A stretch of DNA of 64,000 nt, from assembly GCF_918797505.1 (NCBI RefSeq), contig NC_092797.1, forward strand, positions 53,294,157-53,358,156, read 5' to 3'. The notes below the pieces were generated by a model. It did not search any database and was not told where the DNA came from. It saw nothing but the letters and a program-made list of their open reading frames with translations. Position numbers and translations under genes: made by a program. Source of the stretch: Bemisia tabaci. Its lineage: Eukaryota > Arthropoda > Insecta > Hemiptera > Aleyrodidae. Positions 10,218-21,400 of this stretch are shown one piece after another; within the stretch, counting starts at the first letter, position 1, and each line of letters begins with the position of its first letter.

Positions 10218-11377
10218 ATTAGCAATCGGCGAAAAATGGCACCGGCATCCGAAGTTGACGAATGGAAAAAATGTACTTACGAGAAATCGTGATTACCAAA
10301 AAACATCAGCGAGAAAGGACTAACCTGGAACAAAAAGGCAAACGGAAGTCTGAGAAATGTGAAATGTCTTTTGCATTTGTTATTAGGAATAGGAAATTAA
10401 CTTTTCAAAACGCAAATATCAAATCTGAAGGACAAGTTTGCTGCCCGAGTTTGAGAATAATAGATCTTTTTGAAAAAAAATCCAAATGGTTTATCACACG
10501 GAGTGATAAATTTAGAAAATTTTCTATAATGAATTAAAGTGCAATTGTTGAAGTCATTAGGGGTAACTATCTACAATTAGTATTTGGTGCTGACAGGTCA
10601 GCAATTGCCACGCCATAACCACACTATTGCAACGGCGTTTCCGAGGCAAGCCTCCTTAATTGCGGTCAACGTCAAAAGTCAAAATAAAAGATGAAAATCA
10701 ATTAACGTACCTAATTTCTGGTTGTAAATTATATATTTCAATTTTTTTTTCTTTACTGTATCGTTTGAACGATTCTGTTTTTAAAGCAAATAGCCTCTAC
10801 TGCTTGGGGGTACGCGTAAAAGCCTCCTTCCCCAGATTTATATCACGATTTCAATTACCTATGCAAACTTTCGGAACTTTTTTATGAAACAGAATATTTA
10901 AAGGGCAATGGTAAAAAATGGCACTTAAAAAAGCAAGCAGAGGGTCTGTTAAATTAGAATTATAGACAAAGAAATTGCTCGAGACACAAAGGAAAACAAA
11001 ACAACGCGGGAGGTCCAAGGAAGTTACAACAAAATGACAAAACCTTATTTCGTCAAAAATTCGAGAAAAATATCTATTCTCTCTAAAGCGACCATGGGAC
11101 CCCTATCTGATATCTTCCAGACGCGGTATCAATCATCTGTTTTTGTCCGATGGAGAAATACGCTTTATCCCGGGCAATGCTAACTGCTCAATATTTTAAG
11201 TGCGCCCATATGGTTGCTGGAATACATGCATTACATATTCATCCGCCAGATCGCATTTGCGTTTCAAATATTCTGTCAGCAATAATACGCACTCGTGGCT
11301 CAAACCAACACGCCCGTTCCCGCCTCCGTATTTCATTTTCTCTCCGTCTCGCCGCGATAAAAATTCCTCGCCATTCT
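10218..11377. other. No feature recognised
   Basis: About 1.16 kb with no repeat partner noticed. A 91-codon Lys-rich frame at 10262-10537 shows no motif. Confidence 0.4.
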
Positions 11378-11470
11378 TGTCAGATAGTGCTGAAAAATCA
11401 GCATGTTTCCTCACTTAAATCCAAGTAAAGTATCCACATTATATCGCATAACCCGGCAACCCTGTTCCTC
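11378..11470 (+). repeat. Short dispersed repeat
   Basis: CAGATAGTGCT, CAGCA, ATCCAAGTAAAGTATCC and GGCAACCCTG appear in the same order at 25558-25648. No termini could be defined. Confidence 0.5.
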
Positions 11471-11689
11471 GCAGCCAAATTGACAGCGGCTCTTTCTCAC
11501 ATCCTTGGAATATGAACGAGGATTTCCGACTTCCAGGGTCCATCGGATTTCAAATGCGTCTGATCGAGTTGCATTTTGAAATAATAAAAAATGAAAAGAG
11601 GAAAAATCTTTATGGTGCTTTTAAATCTGTGGAAATTACTTAACCGCATTGGAAACCTTTAAAAAAACAGTTTCTGCCCATACTTAGTC

Positions 11690-11914
11690 TGCCTGAAATT
11701 GAGGCGTTGAGAGCAGGATGCGCGTTTCTTGGGTGCGGTGTAATTCTTACTGCTAATTTATATTTTAGAGAGGAAACTATTGGGTGGATTTTCTGAATTT
11801 TTCATTTTTCAGCATTGTAAAATTATAGAGAAAATCTATTAAAAGTCTTAACGAATTCCATGCATTTGCTTTAATTATAGTGAATGCGACGTTGACGGAG
11901 ATCCTGAAACGCCG
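11690..11914 (+). repeat. 5' flank shared with 32030-32284
   Basis: GAGGCGTT, GAAACTATTG..., CATTGTAAAATTAT, AAAAGTC and CATTTGCTTTAATTATA recur in order upstream of the second M9 copy. The duplicated unit is therefore larger than M9 itself. Confidence 0.65.
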
Positions 11915-12147
11915 CACAGTGAATCGAGTTAATTACTGAGGTCGGACACGAAATTTTTTAGAAAAACTGCGAATTTTGTCGTTTATTGAGTCACGTTTTA
12001 AAGTTCAAGGGGTGCTACAAAAGGGAAATTTCACGAGGAAACTAATGGAACCACTTTAAAAACCTCAAAGTTTTATATGGACGGAGTTGTAAGCGTTTAA
12101 AGTTTCCAAATTTCATCCGACCTCTCCTATTGACTCGATCCACTGTG
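11915..12147 (+). mobile_element. M9 MITE (CACAGTGG ends)
   Basis: Left CACAGTGAATCGAGTTAATT then GAGGTCGGAC. The right end is the complement: TCCGACCTCTCC, ATTGACTCGATCCACTGTG. The interior has CAAGGGGTG, AATTTCACGAGGAAAC and TAAGCGTTTAAAGTTTCC. Copies: 32285-32557 and 35519-35748. Confidence 0.9.
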
Positions 12148-12177
12148 CAGCGCTTCAGTTTCGCTGAAGCAACATAT

Positions 12178-12425
12178 CGACGGTGTAAATCGGCAATCAC
12201 ATAACTAGTTTGCGGTGTCTGAAAATCTCCGCCTCTATGTTATTTTTTTAAGAGAGAAAAAATTGATATCATTCCTTGAAGTTTACGCAGAATTTTCTTC
12301 GCACAGAGATGAAAAATCACGGAAGTTTTAAAGAATTGCCGTTGAGTAGTTTTCCGTTTAAAAAATAACGTATGACAGGAAGTCTACGACGTCGCAAACT
12401 GAGTTGTGTGATTGCCAACCACCGA
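12178..12425 (+). mobile_element. M3 MITE, right end decayed
   Basis: Begins CGACGGTGTAAATCGGCAAT and keeps the ATCTCCGCCTCTATGTTATT and TATGACAGGAAGTCTACGAC blocks. The terminal CTTACACCGTCG has degenerated to CCAACCACCGAA. Confidence 0.88.
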
Positions 12426-12499
12426 AACTACACGAAAGAAACGCCTGCTCACAGTTGAGCCGGTAGGTGTAATAAACACAAGCGCTTTCAACTACAGAT

Positions 12500-12577
12500 G
12501 CATACAACTATTCATACTCCGAACACAACTATTCGTACTCAACGGATGTCCATATTGCATACGCCTACATTGAAGGC
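12500..12577 (+). repeat. CAACTATTCG box with doubled first half
   Basis: CATACAACTATTCATACTCC is followed at once by ACACAACTATTCGTACTCAA, then GGATGTCCATATTGCATACG and ATTGAAGGCGCT. The first half of the box is duplicated here. Confidence 0.8.
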
Positions 12578-12637
12578 GCTCGGAATTTCATGGTCGTCGC
12601 GGTAGTCGTGAGAAGTACGCACTGTGCAGTTGTTATG

Positions 12638-12828
12638 TGGATTGCATTTTACAAAAAATTGTGCGACTCTTTAACCTTGCAACTATAGACTGATCATCTA
12701 ATTAAATTGTATCCTTATTTCCGATAAACTATAAATTCAAGACGAAAATTACCCGAGAAAATTTAACTTTTTGCATAATGTCAGTGATTTTTTTACAAAG
12801 ATTGTAAGTTGCACGATCTTAGCAACAT
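12638..12828 (-). mobile_element. M7 MITE, truncated
   Basis: Reverse orientation relative to 2670. Keeps TGGATTGCATTTTACAAAAA, TTGTGCGACT, GACTGATCATC, CCGATAAACTATAAATTC and ATCTTAGCAACATTT. The far terminus is lost in an A-run before the M3 fragment. Confidence 0.8.
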
Positions 12829-12840
12829 TTAAAAAAAAAA

Positions 12841-12918
12841 ACCGTTTAAAAAATAACGTATGACAGGAAGTCTGCGACGTCGCAAACCGAGTTATGTGAT
12901 TGCCGACTTACACCGTCG
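12841..12918 (+). mobile_element. M3 MITE, 3' third
   Basis: CCGTTTAAAAAATAACGTATG through ACAGGAAGTCTGCGACGTCG to TTACACCGTCG. It is fused to a truncated M7 through an A-rich junction. Confidence 0.85.
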
Positions 12919-13189
12919 ATATCTGACGATGCTTTGATTCCGACTCTCTCCGAAGCGATGGTCCATTGGAGAAGTAGTATGAACTCCTCGGGTTCGGCTG
13001 ATATCTTATCCTCTATCTCGGCGGGGGCGGGGGAAGGGACTTGGTTCCTCCGGTGGCGAAGGGATGCTACTTAGTCACGATCTCGGCGGAGCCGCAGTTG
13101 GATTCCTCGGCTGATCCCTCTTTGGTATGCATCGGTCGTATGCGCCATCAAGTCGGGAGATTTATTCGTATGAATTCTAAATTATCCCC

Positions 13190-13245
13190 TGTCTCCCCCC
13201 CCCCCCCGCCCTTCTCCGCCGCGGGGAGCTCCGTCCGTCGACGCT
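13190..13245. other. GC-rich stretch with C-run
   Basis: About 15 consecutive C and a GC-rich surround (13020-13260). No gene support. Confidence 0.5.
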
Positions 13246-13351
13246 CTGGCCACCTATAGAGTCCCTTCATACAGTTAAGACATAAGGAATCCATTTCTGA
13301 TTGGCTCCCGTATTTCAGGGCTCGATAATCTGCAATGCCTTCCAGCGGGCT

Positions 13352-13880
13352 GGTTCTCGAAATTGATAGACAAAACTGTGGACAAAGAAGACAAAGGGAG
13401 CATGGAGGGATCCTATTGGTTGAATTGAAATGGGTGGTTGTTACAGGCCAAGGGAGAAAATGATAGGCTATAACTAATTGGATTGCATTTTGCAAAAAGG
13501 AACCGAGAGCGTTCCGATGTTGCCAAGATTGTGCAACTTACACTCTTTGCAATAAAATCACTGAAATAATGCACAAAATTGAATTTGCAATGGTAATTTT
13601 TGTCTTGAATTATTTATAGTTTATTGAAAGTGACGAAAACACTCATTTGGGTAATCAGTTCATATTTGCAAGGTGAAAGAAGTTGCACAATCTTAGCGAC
13701 ATTGGAATGCTCGTGGCTCCTTTTTGCAAAATGCAATCCAATCGGTCTCTGGTGGGTTGCCATTGATTTGACTATTACCTGCCTCATTTTTCCATTTCAA
13801 CCACCCGCTTCCACCAATAGGATCCCTTCGTATCACTTTTGTCCTCTTTGTCTGTGGCTTTGTCTATCAATTTCAAGAAT
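13352..13880. mobile_element. M10 MITE interrupted by M7
   Basis: Outer arms CGAAATTGATAGACAAAACT / GTCTATCAATTTCAAG and inner arms GATCCTATTGGTTGAA / CCACCAATAGGATCCC. An M7 copy (13479-13740) sits in the middle. Without it the length is about 265 bp, as in 33391-33650 and 39272-39530. Confidence 0.88.
13479..13740 (+). mobile_element. M7 MITE nested in M10, TSD AT
   Basis: Termini TGGATTGCATTTTGCAAAAA and complement are nearly perfect. Flanked by AT (13477-13478, 13741-13742). Length 262 bp. Confidence 0.92.
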
Positions 13881-14550
13881 AACTCGCAGTAAAAAGGAAC
13901 TCGGATAGAGTGTGCCCTTTATCGACTTCGGGATGAAATATACTTCAAATTTCATTCCGAGATTTTTATCAGTGAAAGTGCGCACTGACAATGCGTGCGT
14001 TTTCCCTTCAGTATTCAAGCGCAATGTTCATAAATTTTCTTCTTGCGTGAAAATATATCACACGGGGTTTAGGTAAAATTTGAGTCGTCGTGCTGAATTT
14101 CTTTCTCGAACAATTCATCAGTTTGGCTGAGAAAAACAGTGAAACGCAAGCATCCATAGCCCCTTTTCAATCAAGGGTTAGTTTGGCCACGGCTTTTCGG
14201 CTCAAACAGATTTGTGAACGCATCAGTTGGATCCAGCCAGGAAAAAATCAGACTGTGATATCGCGAGAGAGTTACGATCACAGTTTTTCAATAAATTCAC
14301 GTAGACTCCATAAAAATCCCACCAGGCTTTATGATGTACGGCGATTCTATTCCTGGGGCTTAAAATACTGCACGGCATATCGCGTGACAACGGAGGACTA
14401 CCGACGGGTGTAACAGGTGATTTCCAGGGCGTAAGGCTTAGACACTCATCCACAGGGATCGTTTGTATAAAAATGTCCGCTCAACTCACGAGACACGCAA
14501 TTGACGCGAAACAGCACTATGTCTTCTTCGTTTTCGAGGTTAGACAAATC
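13881..14550. other. No feature recognised
   Basis: A 107-codon frame at 14090-14413 has no recognisable motif. No repeats noticed. Confidence 0.35.
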
Positions 14551-14612
14551 TGGACTGCATTTTGCAATTCGGAACAACTATTTCTGGCTCATGTTACAAA
14601 CATCATATGCGA
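14551..14612 (+). mobile_element. M8 MITE, left half
   Basis: TGGACTGCATTTTGCAATTC, ACTATTTCTGGCTCATGTTA and ACAAACATCATATGC match the left half of M8. The right half is absent. Confidence 0.75.
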
Positions 14613-15026
14613 GGCTTGGAGGACGAGGCGCATAAATGGAATTTCTAAAAAGAATTGAGATGCTAGGGATTTCAAGTAAAATTCGCTCCAAAATTTAAAT
14701 CTTTAAGCATCGGAAAGTCAGTTTTTTTGTTTTATTTTTGTATTTGCCACCAAAATGTTTAAATACAGAATAAAATTACATCAAATCGAATGAGAGATAG
14801 CACAAAAGAAAACAATAAAACTACAAGAGGTAATTATGACTAGATAAGTAAAGACTGTCTATACACTTTTAGATGGCTGCCGGCATTTGGCATGTCATCA
14901 GCAGAAAAAGGCAGTTTAAACTTTCTTCCTGCCATTAGGGTCCATGTAATTTCGATAATTCAAACACGTTTTTCTCAAAACAGCAAAAAACTACACTTAT
15001 GAGCCTTGTCCACCAGTCCCCTCATA
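14613..15026. other. No feature recognised
   Basis: AT-rich and without repeat partner. Confidence 0.35.
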
Positions 15027-15165
15027 TGGACTGCATTTGGCAAATAGGAGCTACAATATCTGGCTCAGTGTAGAAACGACGTATCTATCGTTCGTTTCCC
15101 TGTGCACATGAGTGTTTTTACGGATGGACTGGAAATTGTAGTCCCTACTTGCAAAATTTATTCCA
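15027..15165 (+). mobile_element. M8 MITE, TSD TA
   Basis: TGGACTGCATTTGGCAAATA at the left, GCAAAATTTATTCCA at the right. The internal pair ATATCTGGCTCAGTGTAG / GGACTGGAAATTGTAG flanks CGTTTCCCTGTGCACAT. Flanked by TA (15025-15026, 15166-15167). Confidence 0.85.
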
Positions 15166-15167
15166 TA

Positions 15168-15248
15168 TGTATCATTAGTTTCCCTAGGTCGGTAGTTGAT
15201 TTCATGAATGGAACAGAATAGTAGTTCCTTATTGCAAAATGCATCCAT
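15168..15248 (+). mobile_element. M8 MITE, right half
   Basis: ATCATTAGTTTCCCTAGG to TAGTAGTTCCTTATTGC and AAAATGCATCCATG, directly after the complete copy. It may be a relic of a tandem or an earlier insertion. Confidence 0.7.
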
Positions 15249-15420
15249 GAAATGCAGAGCTGCTGTTAGTTTGAGCTGAATCGGTTGCGAGGCGTGGATC
15301 ATCGGCCATCGAAATTTTCTCTTTTAAGACTACGTTGAATAATGGATCATTAAAATTCTCGTCGCTAACACTCTGATAATCGATCCGCCGCGAGTGAAAC
15401 AGTGAGTGTTCGGAGAATCA

Positions 15421-15480
15421 AAACGCCTTCAATTCCGTGCGTATGCAACACGGACATCCATAGAGCTCGAATAGTTGCGT
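15421..15480 (-). repeat. CAACTATTCG/TTGAAGGCG box
   Basis: Plus strand reads AACGCCTTCAATTCC, ATGCAACACGGACATCCAT, then GAGCTCGAATAGTTG. It sits next to the inverted-repeat element at 15487. Confidence 0.8.
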
Positions 15481-15486
15481 CCAGAC

Positions 15487-15859
15487 GTTACAGTTGGACC
15501 AGAGACAAGAGACCTTCCACTGGCATCCTAGCGACAGGTGGAGGCTTTTACTTTCGGGATTTCAACAATTCCTTACGGACAATTACTGGGGAGCAACAGT
15601 CATCACCCTAGTTTCGGCTGTTGACTTACCTATGTACATGGTCGATGATGAGCTTCGGATGACGTCATGAGCCAAACAAGTTTCCCAAACGTCGGCCATT
15701 TTCGGCTTGTTTGCAAAACGAAACTGCCAACACGTTGTTGAACATCAATCATGTATGAGTATCAAGTCAACGGTAGAATGCTGAAGTCCCGAAAGTAAAA
15801 GCTTCCACAATGGCCAATATACTAGTGGAGGGTCTCTTGTCTCTGAGTTGGACCCTAAC
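15487..15859. mobile_element. Inverted-repeat element (GTTACAGTTGGACC)
   Basis: Arms of about 85 bp: AGTTGGACCAGAGACAAGAG, ACC(T/C)TCCACT, GGCTTTTACTTTCGGGA on the left, with complements CTCTTGTCTCTGAGTTGG and TCCCGAAAGTAAAAGC on the right. The centre (about 200 bp) is unique. No second copy here, and no TSD determined. Confidence 0.8.
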
Positions 15860-16279
15860 TGAGGGCGCTTTGCTTGTTCATCCCACGCCTTAACTTGATT
15901 CCAGCGATGCCTATTGTCCCGATCAAGAGGATCAAGTAAACTATGACTAATTTCTATTGCGGCATTTTTAATTTTTCGAGAAGTGCTTTGAATTTACAGG
16001 AGTATTACAACGTTGCCGGTCCTCGAAATTGCATAGATTTTAGGCATCTGATCATGAGGGTAGGTATGGTATCATGATTTGCATGCTGTTTTTAACTCTT
16101 TCCCAAATTTTCGCGCTTGATAACAGAAAATTCACACAAAAACATAAACATGGAGCTTCTCATTCTTTAAATATTAAAATTATAATGACCGCACGATTTT
16201 TAGGCTGGGCGATGTAGATTACCGGTTCTGGTTCTAGACGCCTCCCTTGCAAGGAAGATAGTTTTCTCGTTCGTTGACA
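15860..16279. other. No feature recognised
   Basis: AT-rich, no gene or repeat seen. Confidence 0.35.
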
Positions 16280-16638
16280 CACGGAGAAAAAAACTTCGTG
16301 CGTCGGACCCGAAGTTTAGGTCATATGGATCTCTGAAGTTTTCGGATTGAGCATCTGAACACTTTAGGTCCAGCTGCTGAGGTTTGCATCACACATCTGA
16401 AACTTCAGTTCTTACATCTGAAGTATATTCCGATTTCGCATCCGAACAACTTCGGTCTCACATCAAAAAAACTTCGGTTCTCACATCTGAAGTACTTCAG
16501 ATGTAAGAACTGAAGTTTCAGATGTGTGATCCGAACCTCGACAGCTAGACCTAAAGTGTTCAGATGCTCAATCCGAAAACTTTAGAGATCCATATGACCT
16601 AAACTTCGGGTCCCACGCACGAGGTTTTTTTCTCCGTG
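16280..16638. mobile_element. M1 foldback transposon, second copy
   Basis: Same length (359 bp) and termini as 785-1143, flanked by CA (16278-16279, 16639-16640). The centre has diverged: it lacks the clean triple motif and carries instead CATCCGAACAACTTCGGTCT. Confidence 0.9.
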
Positions 16639-16919
16639 CACCGTACTCAGAGCCCATTTTTACTATTGACCGGTTAAAGGAGCACTGAAACCTAAAATAA
16701 AACCTAAATAAATGACAATTCTCAATAAAAATTCACACCAACACTTCCATAATATTGGAGGGTCGTTGTTAGGGATGTAAGCCACAGCCGATACAAACAC
16801 AGTGGAGCAAGATACGATGGCTTACTACGACATCGACTCGATCGGAGGCCACGGAAGTTAACAAGTTTGGATGCTGAAGCAATTGAAGTATTAGCGTGAC
16901 GGATCGAATAGAAAATCCC

Positions 16920-17110
16920 AGTTTGATTTCCGCTCCTCTCGCTCCTTGCGCCCCCCTCCCATCTTCCGCCACCATGCCCCCCCCCCCCCAGCTCCGGAGC
17001 CCCCTCTGCGCCACGGCCAAGTCGGGTTGTCGACGCTTCTCTCCGGGAAACCTTGGCTTTGCAGATCCCCGGGGGGTGGGGGGTGGGGGTGGCGGGAGGA
17101 TCTCCATCCT
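16920..17110. other. GC-rich island
   Basis: C-runs (about ten C at 16978) and a G-run segment GGGGGGTGGGGGGTGGGGG near 17072. Frames across it on either strand are low-complexity Gly/Pro. Confidence 0.45.
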
Positions 17111-17163
17111 CCGGAGTTGCCAAATGATTGGGATTCGTTGCTCTTTTATATAGCGGGCTGCTC

Positions 17164-17327
17164 CAGTGGCGTGGCGTGCTTTGCGATCCATCGATATTTC
17201 CCCATTTGAAGCTGTGGTAAACAATCGATTATTCATGTGTTCGCTGCGAACACCCTGTCTATCGATACTTTTACATGGGTTTAAATGGCAGATCAATCGA
17301 TAAATCGCAAAGCCCGCCACGCTACTA
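17164..17327 (-). mobile_element. M6 hAT-type MITE, exact 8-bp TSD
   Basis: CAGTGGCGTGGCGTGCTTTG at the left, CAAAGCCCGCCACGCTACTA at the right. The core GTGTTCGCTGCGAACAC is inverted relative to 34927. Flanked exactly by GGCTGCTC (17156-17163, 17328-17335). Confidence 0.95.
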
Positions 17328-17335
17328 GGCTGCTC

Positions 17336-18127
17336 CCTGGAGTGCCCCAATGAGGTTCGTGGAGGGGAAACCTACTGATTAGAACCTCGTCCCTGGAGAC
17401 GTTATACAGAGTGAGCCAGGAGTCCTGCCCGACGCACAGTGCGGAATCTCATCGATAAAAATCGGAAATTGACTTTCAAATTTTTAGAATATTTTTATGA
17501 TATTCGTGATCAGAGCAATTTTTCTGACAAGGAGGTATACTATTCTGTAATTTCCTTGGAAAACCCCGTTTTGAATATGGGTTTGAATTGGAAGTTAATT
17601 CAATTGAAAAGAAACTGACTCGTATGAAATACACAGTTTTTAAGTTGTCAACTTTCGGTAAACTTTTCTCAATAACTAGGGATGTCCCTCTGAATGATAA
17701 CATTTTCTCACTCTTTGGACATCCAACTTCAATATGCGAAATAACTTTTGCGACATTTTGCAACTATCGCAGATATTTGCCATTGGAAATTGATTACAAT
17801 CAGGTTAAACTGAGCATTTTCAGTCGCACTAGTGAGTCTCATAACTCCTAATTATGTGTATTTCGCGGATAGCCACTCTTGACATTTTGTGTCAGCTCTC
17901 GGATGCTGGAGAAGTCAAAGGTCCAGTGGGGCTCAATCGAATATCTCATGCCCTTTGTGGTTCCGTATTTCTATTTTTAAGGTGCCTTTGATTTATGTCC
18001 ACACCACTTATGGAAGTTCCGCACTGTGCAAAGGCTCGAGGCATCACTCGTGTCACTCTTACAAAAATTGAGAAAATCCAAGCGTAGGGTAAAATCGCCG
18101 ATTTTGAATAACCCTCTTTCTCATTAA
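17336..18127. other. No feature recognised
   Basis: A short piece near 17490-17530 (GTGATCAGAGCAATTTTTCTG) resembles the duplication at 18128. Otherwise no structure noticed. Confidence 0.35.
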
Positions 18128-18470
18128 AGATATTTCACTGATTTATCTCCTGATCATGCAATAATCAGAGCAATTTTTGACAAAAAATGCATGGGCTCAT
18201 TCTTGTTTGCGACAATTTTTCAACCTTGAAACGGATTACGTTCTTGCGTCCGGAAAACGAAGAGTTATATTTTTCCGAGTGAATCTTGGGAATTTGTAAA
18301 CGAGAATTTCACTGATTTTTCTTCTGATCGTGCAAAAATCAGAGTATTTTCGACAAGAATACAAAAATTACATGGGCTCATTCTTGTGAGGATTTTATTG
18401 TTTACGAAAATAAATTTGTCAACCTTAAAACGGATTTACGTTCTTTCGTACGGAAAACGACGAACTATAG
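18128..18470 (+). repeat. Tandem duplication, about 175-bp unit
   Basis: TTTCACTGATTT(A/T)TCT(C/T)CTGATC, ATCAGAG, GACAA, ATGGGCTCATTCTTGT, CAACCTT(G/A)AAACGGATT and CGGAAAACGA occur twice in order (18131-18270 and about 18306-18470). Confidence 0.85.
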
Positions 18471-18499
18471 ACACGAAAACGGGTGCAGCTGAGGAGTAA

Positions 18500-18960
18500 C
18501 GTTGGTTGATTTGTCTATGACAACAGCGCGAGACCAGGGCCGTAGTGGTGGGAGCGAGAGGGCGAAAAAGTTTACTTATTTTGTTCTTTTAATGATCGTA
18601 TTGTTCTTCCACATCCACACACACACAGCCACACCGACACGGACACAGAGGCTGGCTGCGACTCCTCGAGAACAGATGAAAAGGGTGGCGGGAGAGGGTT
18701 ATAAAACTCGCTCGCCATGTTTACTGCTCTCTATTCACTCGCCACATATTTTTTCCCTTGTTTCGCGAGGCGGCCGCGACCAGGCCTCCGGTGTTTCAGA
18801 CCACCACCGCCATTTCAGCTCAATTTCGGAGGCAGTTTCCGCCCGAGAGGGGCACAATGCCAGAAAATCTTCAAATAGTGTATTTCCTTCGGAAAATACA
18901 CTAAAACCCCGAGCAATAAACCCTCCGACCGGGCCAGGATTCCAGTTCAACAAAACTTGT
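18500..18960. other. Mixed GC-rich stretch
   Basis: Includes a CA/CAC-rich segment (ACACACACAGCCACACCGAC near 18617). A plus-strand frame of 185 codons (18502-19059) is the second-longest in the window, but it has no domain, signal or conserved motif that I can name. Confidence 0.35.
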
Positions 18961-19194
18961 TTTCTCTTTAAAATTGCACGCAGGACGTGGAGATGGAGAA
19001 CGAATGAACAGTCTTTTGGCGAGGGGAACTATAGTGATATGGACTTCAAACGGAGATGAATGGATCGCATTGCACAGAGGGGAACCGAGCCAGTGTTCTG
19101 CCTTCCCCCTAAAATTTTAGGAGCCACCTCGGCCGGCCAATAAAGGCGGTCAAATTTGAAAATGAAATGGTATCTAGACAGTAAAAGGAGAGAT

Positions 19195-19405
19195 TTCCGC
19201 GCGATTTCTGCATCGAAAACTCCCTGATGTTTTTCTAATTTTCCCTGAAATTTTTCATTCCATCATTGATCCCGACTTATAGCGGTCGAATTTGAAAAAA
19301 ATAAATGGTATACGGACAGTAAAAGAAGAGATTCCCGATTTCTGCGGCAAGTTCCCTGAATTTTTCCTGATTTTTCCAGACGCATTTTCTATTCCTTGAT
19401 TAATC
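19195..19405 (+). repeat. CCCTGA-rich repeat
   Basis: TCCCTGATGTTTTTC, TTTTCCCTGAAATTTTTC and TTCCCTGAATTTTTCCTGAT recur. A local duplication of CGACTTATAGCGG / CGGCCAATAAAGGCGG plus GAAATGGTAT and ACAGTAAAAG separates two similar halves. Related to M5 interiors. Confidence 0.6.
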
Positions 19406-19438
19406 CCGGCTCTAAGCGCTCACATTCAGGGTTATTTG

Positions 19439-19683
19439 CACTAGAAAAAAACACATTGGATCTAGAGTCCAGACTCTTAAAAACATCGACAAGAAAAAAT
19501 ACTCTTGATTCAATCAGATTTAAGCTTAGACCAAGAACCAAGCCTCCTAATTTGAGCGGATTTCCTTTTGATTCAAACTTAAATCTGATTGAATGAAGAG
19601 TCCTTTTTCTTGTCAATGTTTTCAAATTCAAGAGTCAGGACTCTAGATCCAATATGTTTTTTTTTTTTTTTTTTTTTCCAGTG
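19439..19683. mobile_element. M4 foldback MITE, TSD TG
   Basis: CACTAGAAAAAAACACATTG at the left and a long T-run ending TTTCCAGTG at the right. Flanked by TG (19437-19438, 19684-19685). The right arm has an extra AAATTCAAG and an expanded T tract (about 20). Confidence 0.92.
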
Positions 19684-19779
19684 TGTCGTGATTGACAAGT
19701 GTCATTGTATTTCAAGGTGAGTAGGGTGTCAAGCTTCCATGGATTTCAGAATTTTCTGACTTTTCAGGACTTTTAAACA

Positions 19780-20230
19780 TGGACTTCTTTGGCTTTGACC
19801 GGAATTTTCAAGAGCTCCTGTTCCGGCCACCTGCTCGGGGGAACGAGAGGGGGCCGTCGGGGGTGGAAAAATGGGATTTGCATCGTGTTCTGGGGGTGGC
19901 GGGTTGCGCGAGGCCCCGGCCGTGCGGATTAGAGGCGGGTGATTGCACCCTCCGTGATTCCGGGGACAAAGCGTTTTAATCAGAGAAGAGGTGGAAGCCT
20001 CACCGACGACCGCCGGGTTTCATATCGAGAAATTTCCATACCATACATTACCCCTGCCAATTTCCAAAGCAAACACGCTTTCGAATTTCACAGTTGACTT
20101 CATCACCAGAGATGAAAGGTTATTTTCATATCGTTTCGCCTTTGCCTCCCCCGCTTCGGGCCCCCTCCCCTCCGCCCTCCGCTGTTTGTTTACTTCCCTG
20201 TCCTCTGATATCCACACGGTTGAGGTTACA
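19780..20230. other. GC-rich stretch
   Basis: GC-rich segments 19810-19965 and 20145-20190 with no gene evidence. Confidence 0.35.
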
Positions 20231-20234
20231 CTGT

Positions 20235-20482
20235 CGCCCCAAGGAAAAACACCGTATGAACCATTGAGCGTTCCCTAATGTCCTTTAAAAAAACTTTAAT
20301 TTTTCATGAACCTCGTCAGTATTATTCTTCTAATTTTTCACAGGATTTCATCCCCGATTTTATCTTACATACCTGAAGATTTCAAGAGACAACATGCACA
20401 CCTTCCCTGAAAAAATATTATTTTTTCAGGGAAAATGTGGTGACACTGGAATGTTTGAACGACGTTCTTTAGAACGGCTGTT
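20235..20482. mobile_element. M2 MITE, highly degraded
   Basis: AAGGAAAAACACCGTATGAA at the left. At the right, GGTGACACTGGAATGTTTGA and ACGACGTTCTTTAGAACGG are recognisable as decayed M2 ends. No TSD survives. Confidence 0.55.
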
Positions 20483-20715
20483 CAGGGTTGAGTGTTAGAG
20501 CGACCTCTTTTTTTGATTAACTAGCGTGTTGGAAACCGAAAGAATTCGTACGAATCCAGCAAATTAAAAAAGTCCAACTCATCGCTGTAAGGGTCAGAGC
20601 AAATAACTTTTCAATTCCGTCCCAGATCTTCAACGTTTGATTATCGCGGGCCTTCCAAAAAAAGCTACCTCCTCTGGCAAAAGTAGCTTTGAACAACTTG
20701 CCTCGATGAAACGTA

Positions 20716-20822
20716 TTGGAATGAAAAGAAACTATATCCATTTTGACAAGAGCCCTGAGATTCATAAAAATACATACGCAACAGGGCTCATGTCACAATG
20801 GATATAGTTCCTTTTGATTTCA
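20716..20822. mobile_element. M14-like palindrome
   Basis: Arms TTGGAATGAAAAGAAACTAT / ATAGTTCCTTTTGATTTCAA, inner ATCCATT, and GAGCCCTG / CAGGGCTC around a short loop. Confidence 0.75.
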
Positions 20823-21400
20823 ACGAGTCCAAATTACATGCTTTATCCTCATCAATTTCGACAGCAATAATGAAATATGGAGGGAGACATCTCTTTGAAA
20901 GTGTTTCCAGTGATACTAACGGCAGTGGCGTGTCACAGCTAGCTTTTGATACAAAATAGAATGATGTTAACAATGAGAATGAGAATGTTTTTGAATGGTT
21001 AAAAGAGGGGTATCGATATGGACTGCTTCGAGCCCACCCCAGCTGAACTTCCTCACCTCTGCTATTTTTGGCTCATTGAAGATCTATAATTTACGGAATG
21101 CATCATGATTTGGCCATTTTTGGTCTATTTTTGGGTCAAATGCTAGCCTAAACGATTTTGGCGAAAAACGCAGGTTTTGCAAGTTTGCAGTCGAACGTAA
21201 TAATATCGGCATTTTCCGGAAAAATCGGCCTTCAGAGCCGACTTTTACGGAGAAGTTAAATGAACTTGACTGCTGAAAACGGATAAATCTGGATGATTTT
21301 TTTACTCAACTTGACAAGAGTGTGTCTACTGAAAATTAAGTCTGCGAGTGCTGAGGTCCTCTTTTATCCGTGGACAATTACATTTAGGCAGCCACCTGGA
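20823..21400. other. No feature recognised
   Basis: No repeat partner or coding evidence. Confidence 0.35.

Noticed and set aside
16769..17350. 193-codon minus-strand open frame, the longest
   Set aside because: It runs through a Gly/Pro-rich GC island and an M6 transposon with an exact TSD. The peptide is a by-product.
18502..19059. 185-codon plus-strand open frame
   Set aside because: No domain, signal or conserved motif. It spans a CA-rich low-complexity stretch in a GC-rich segment where long chance frames are expected.
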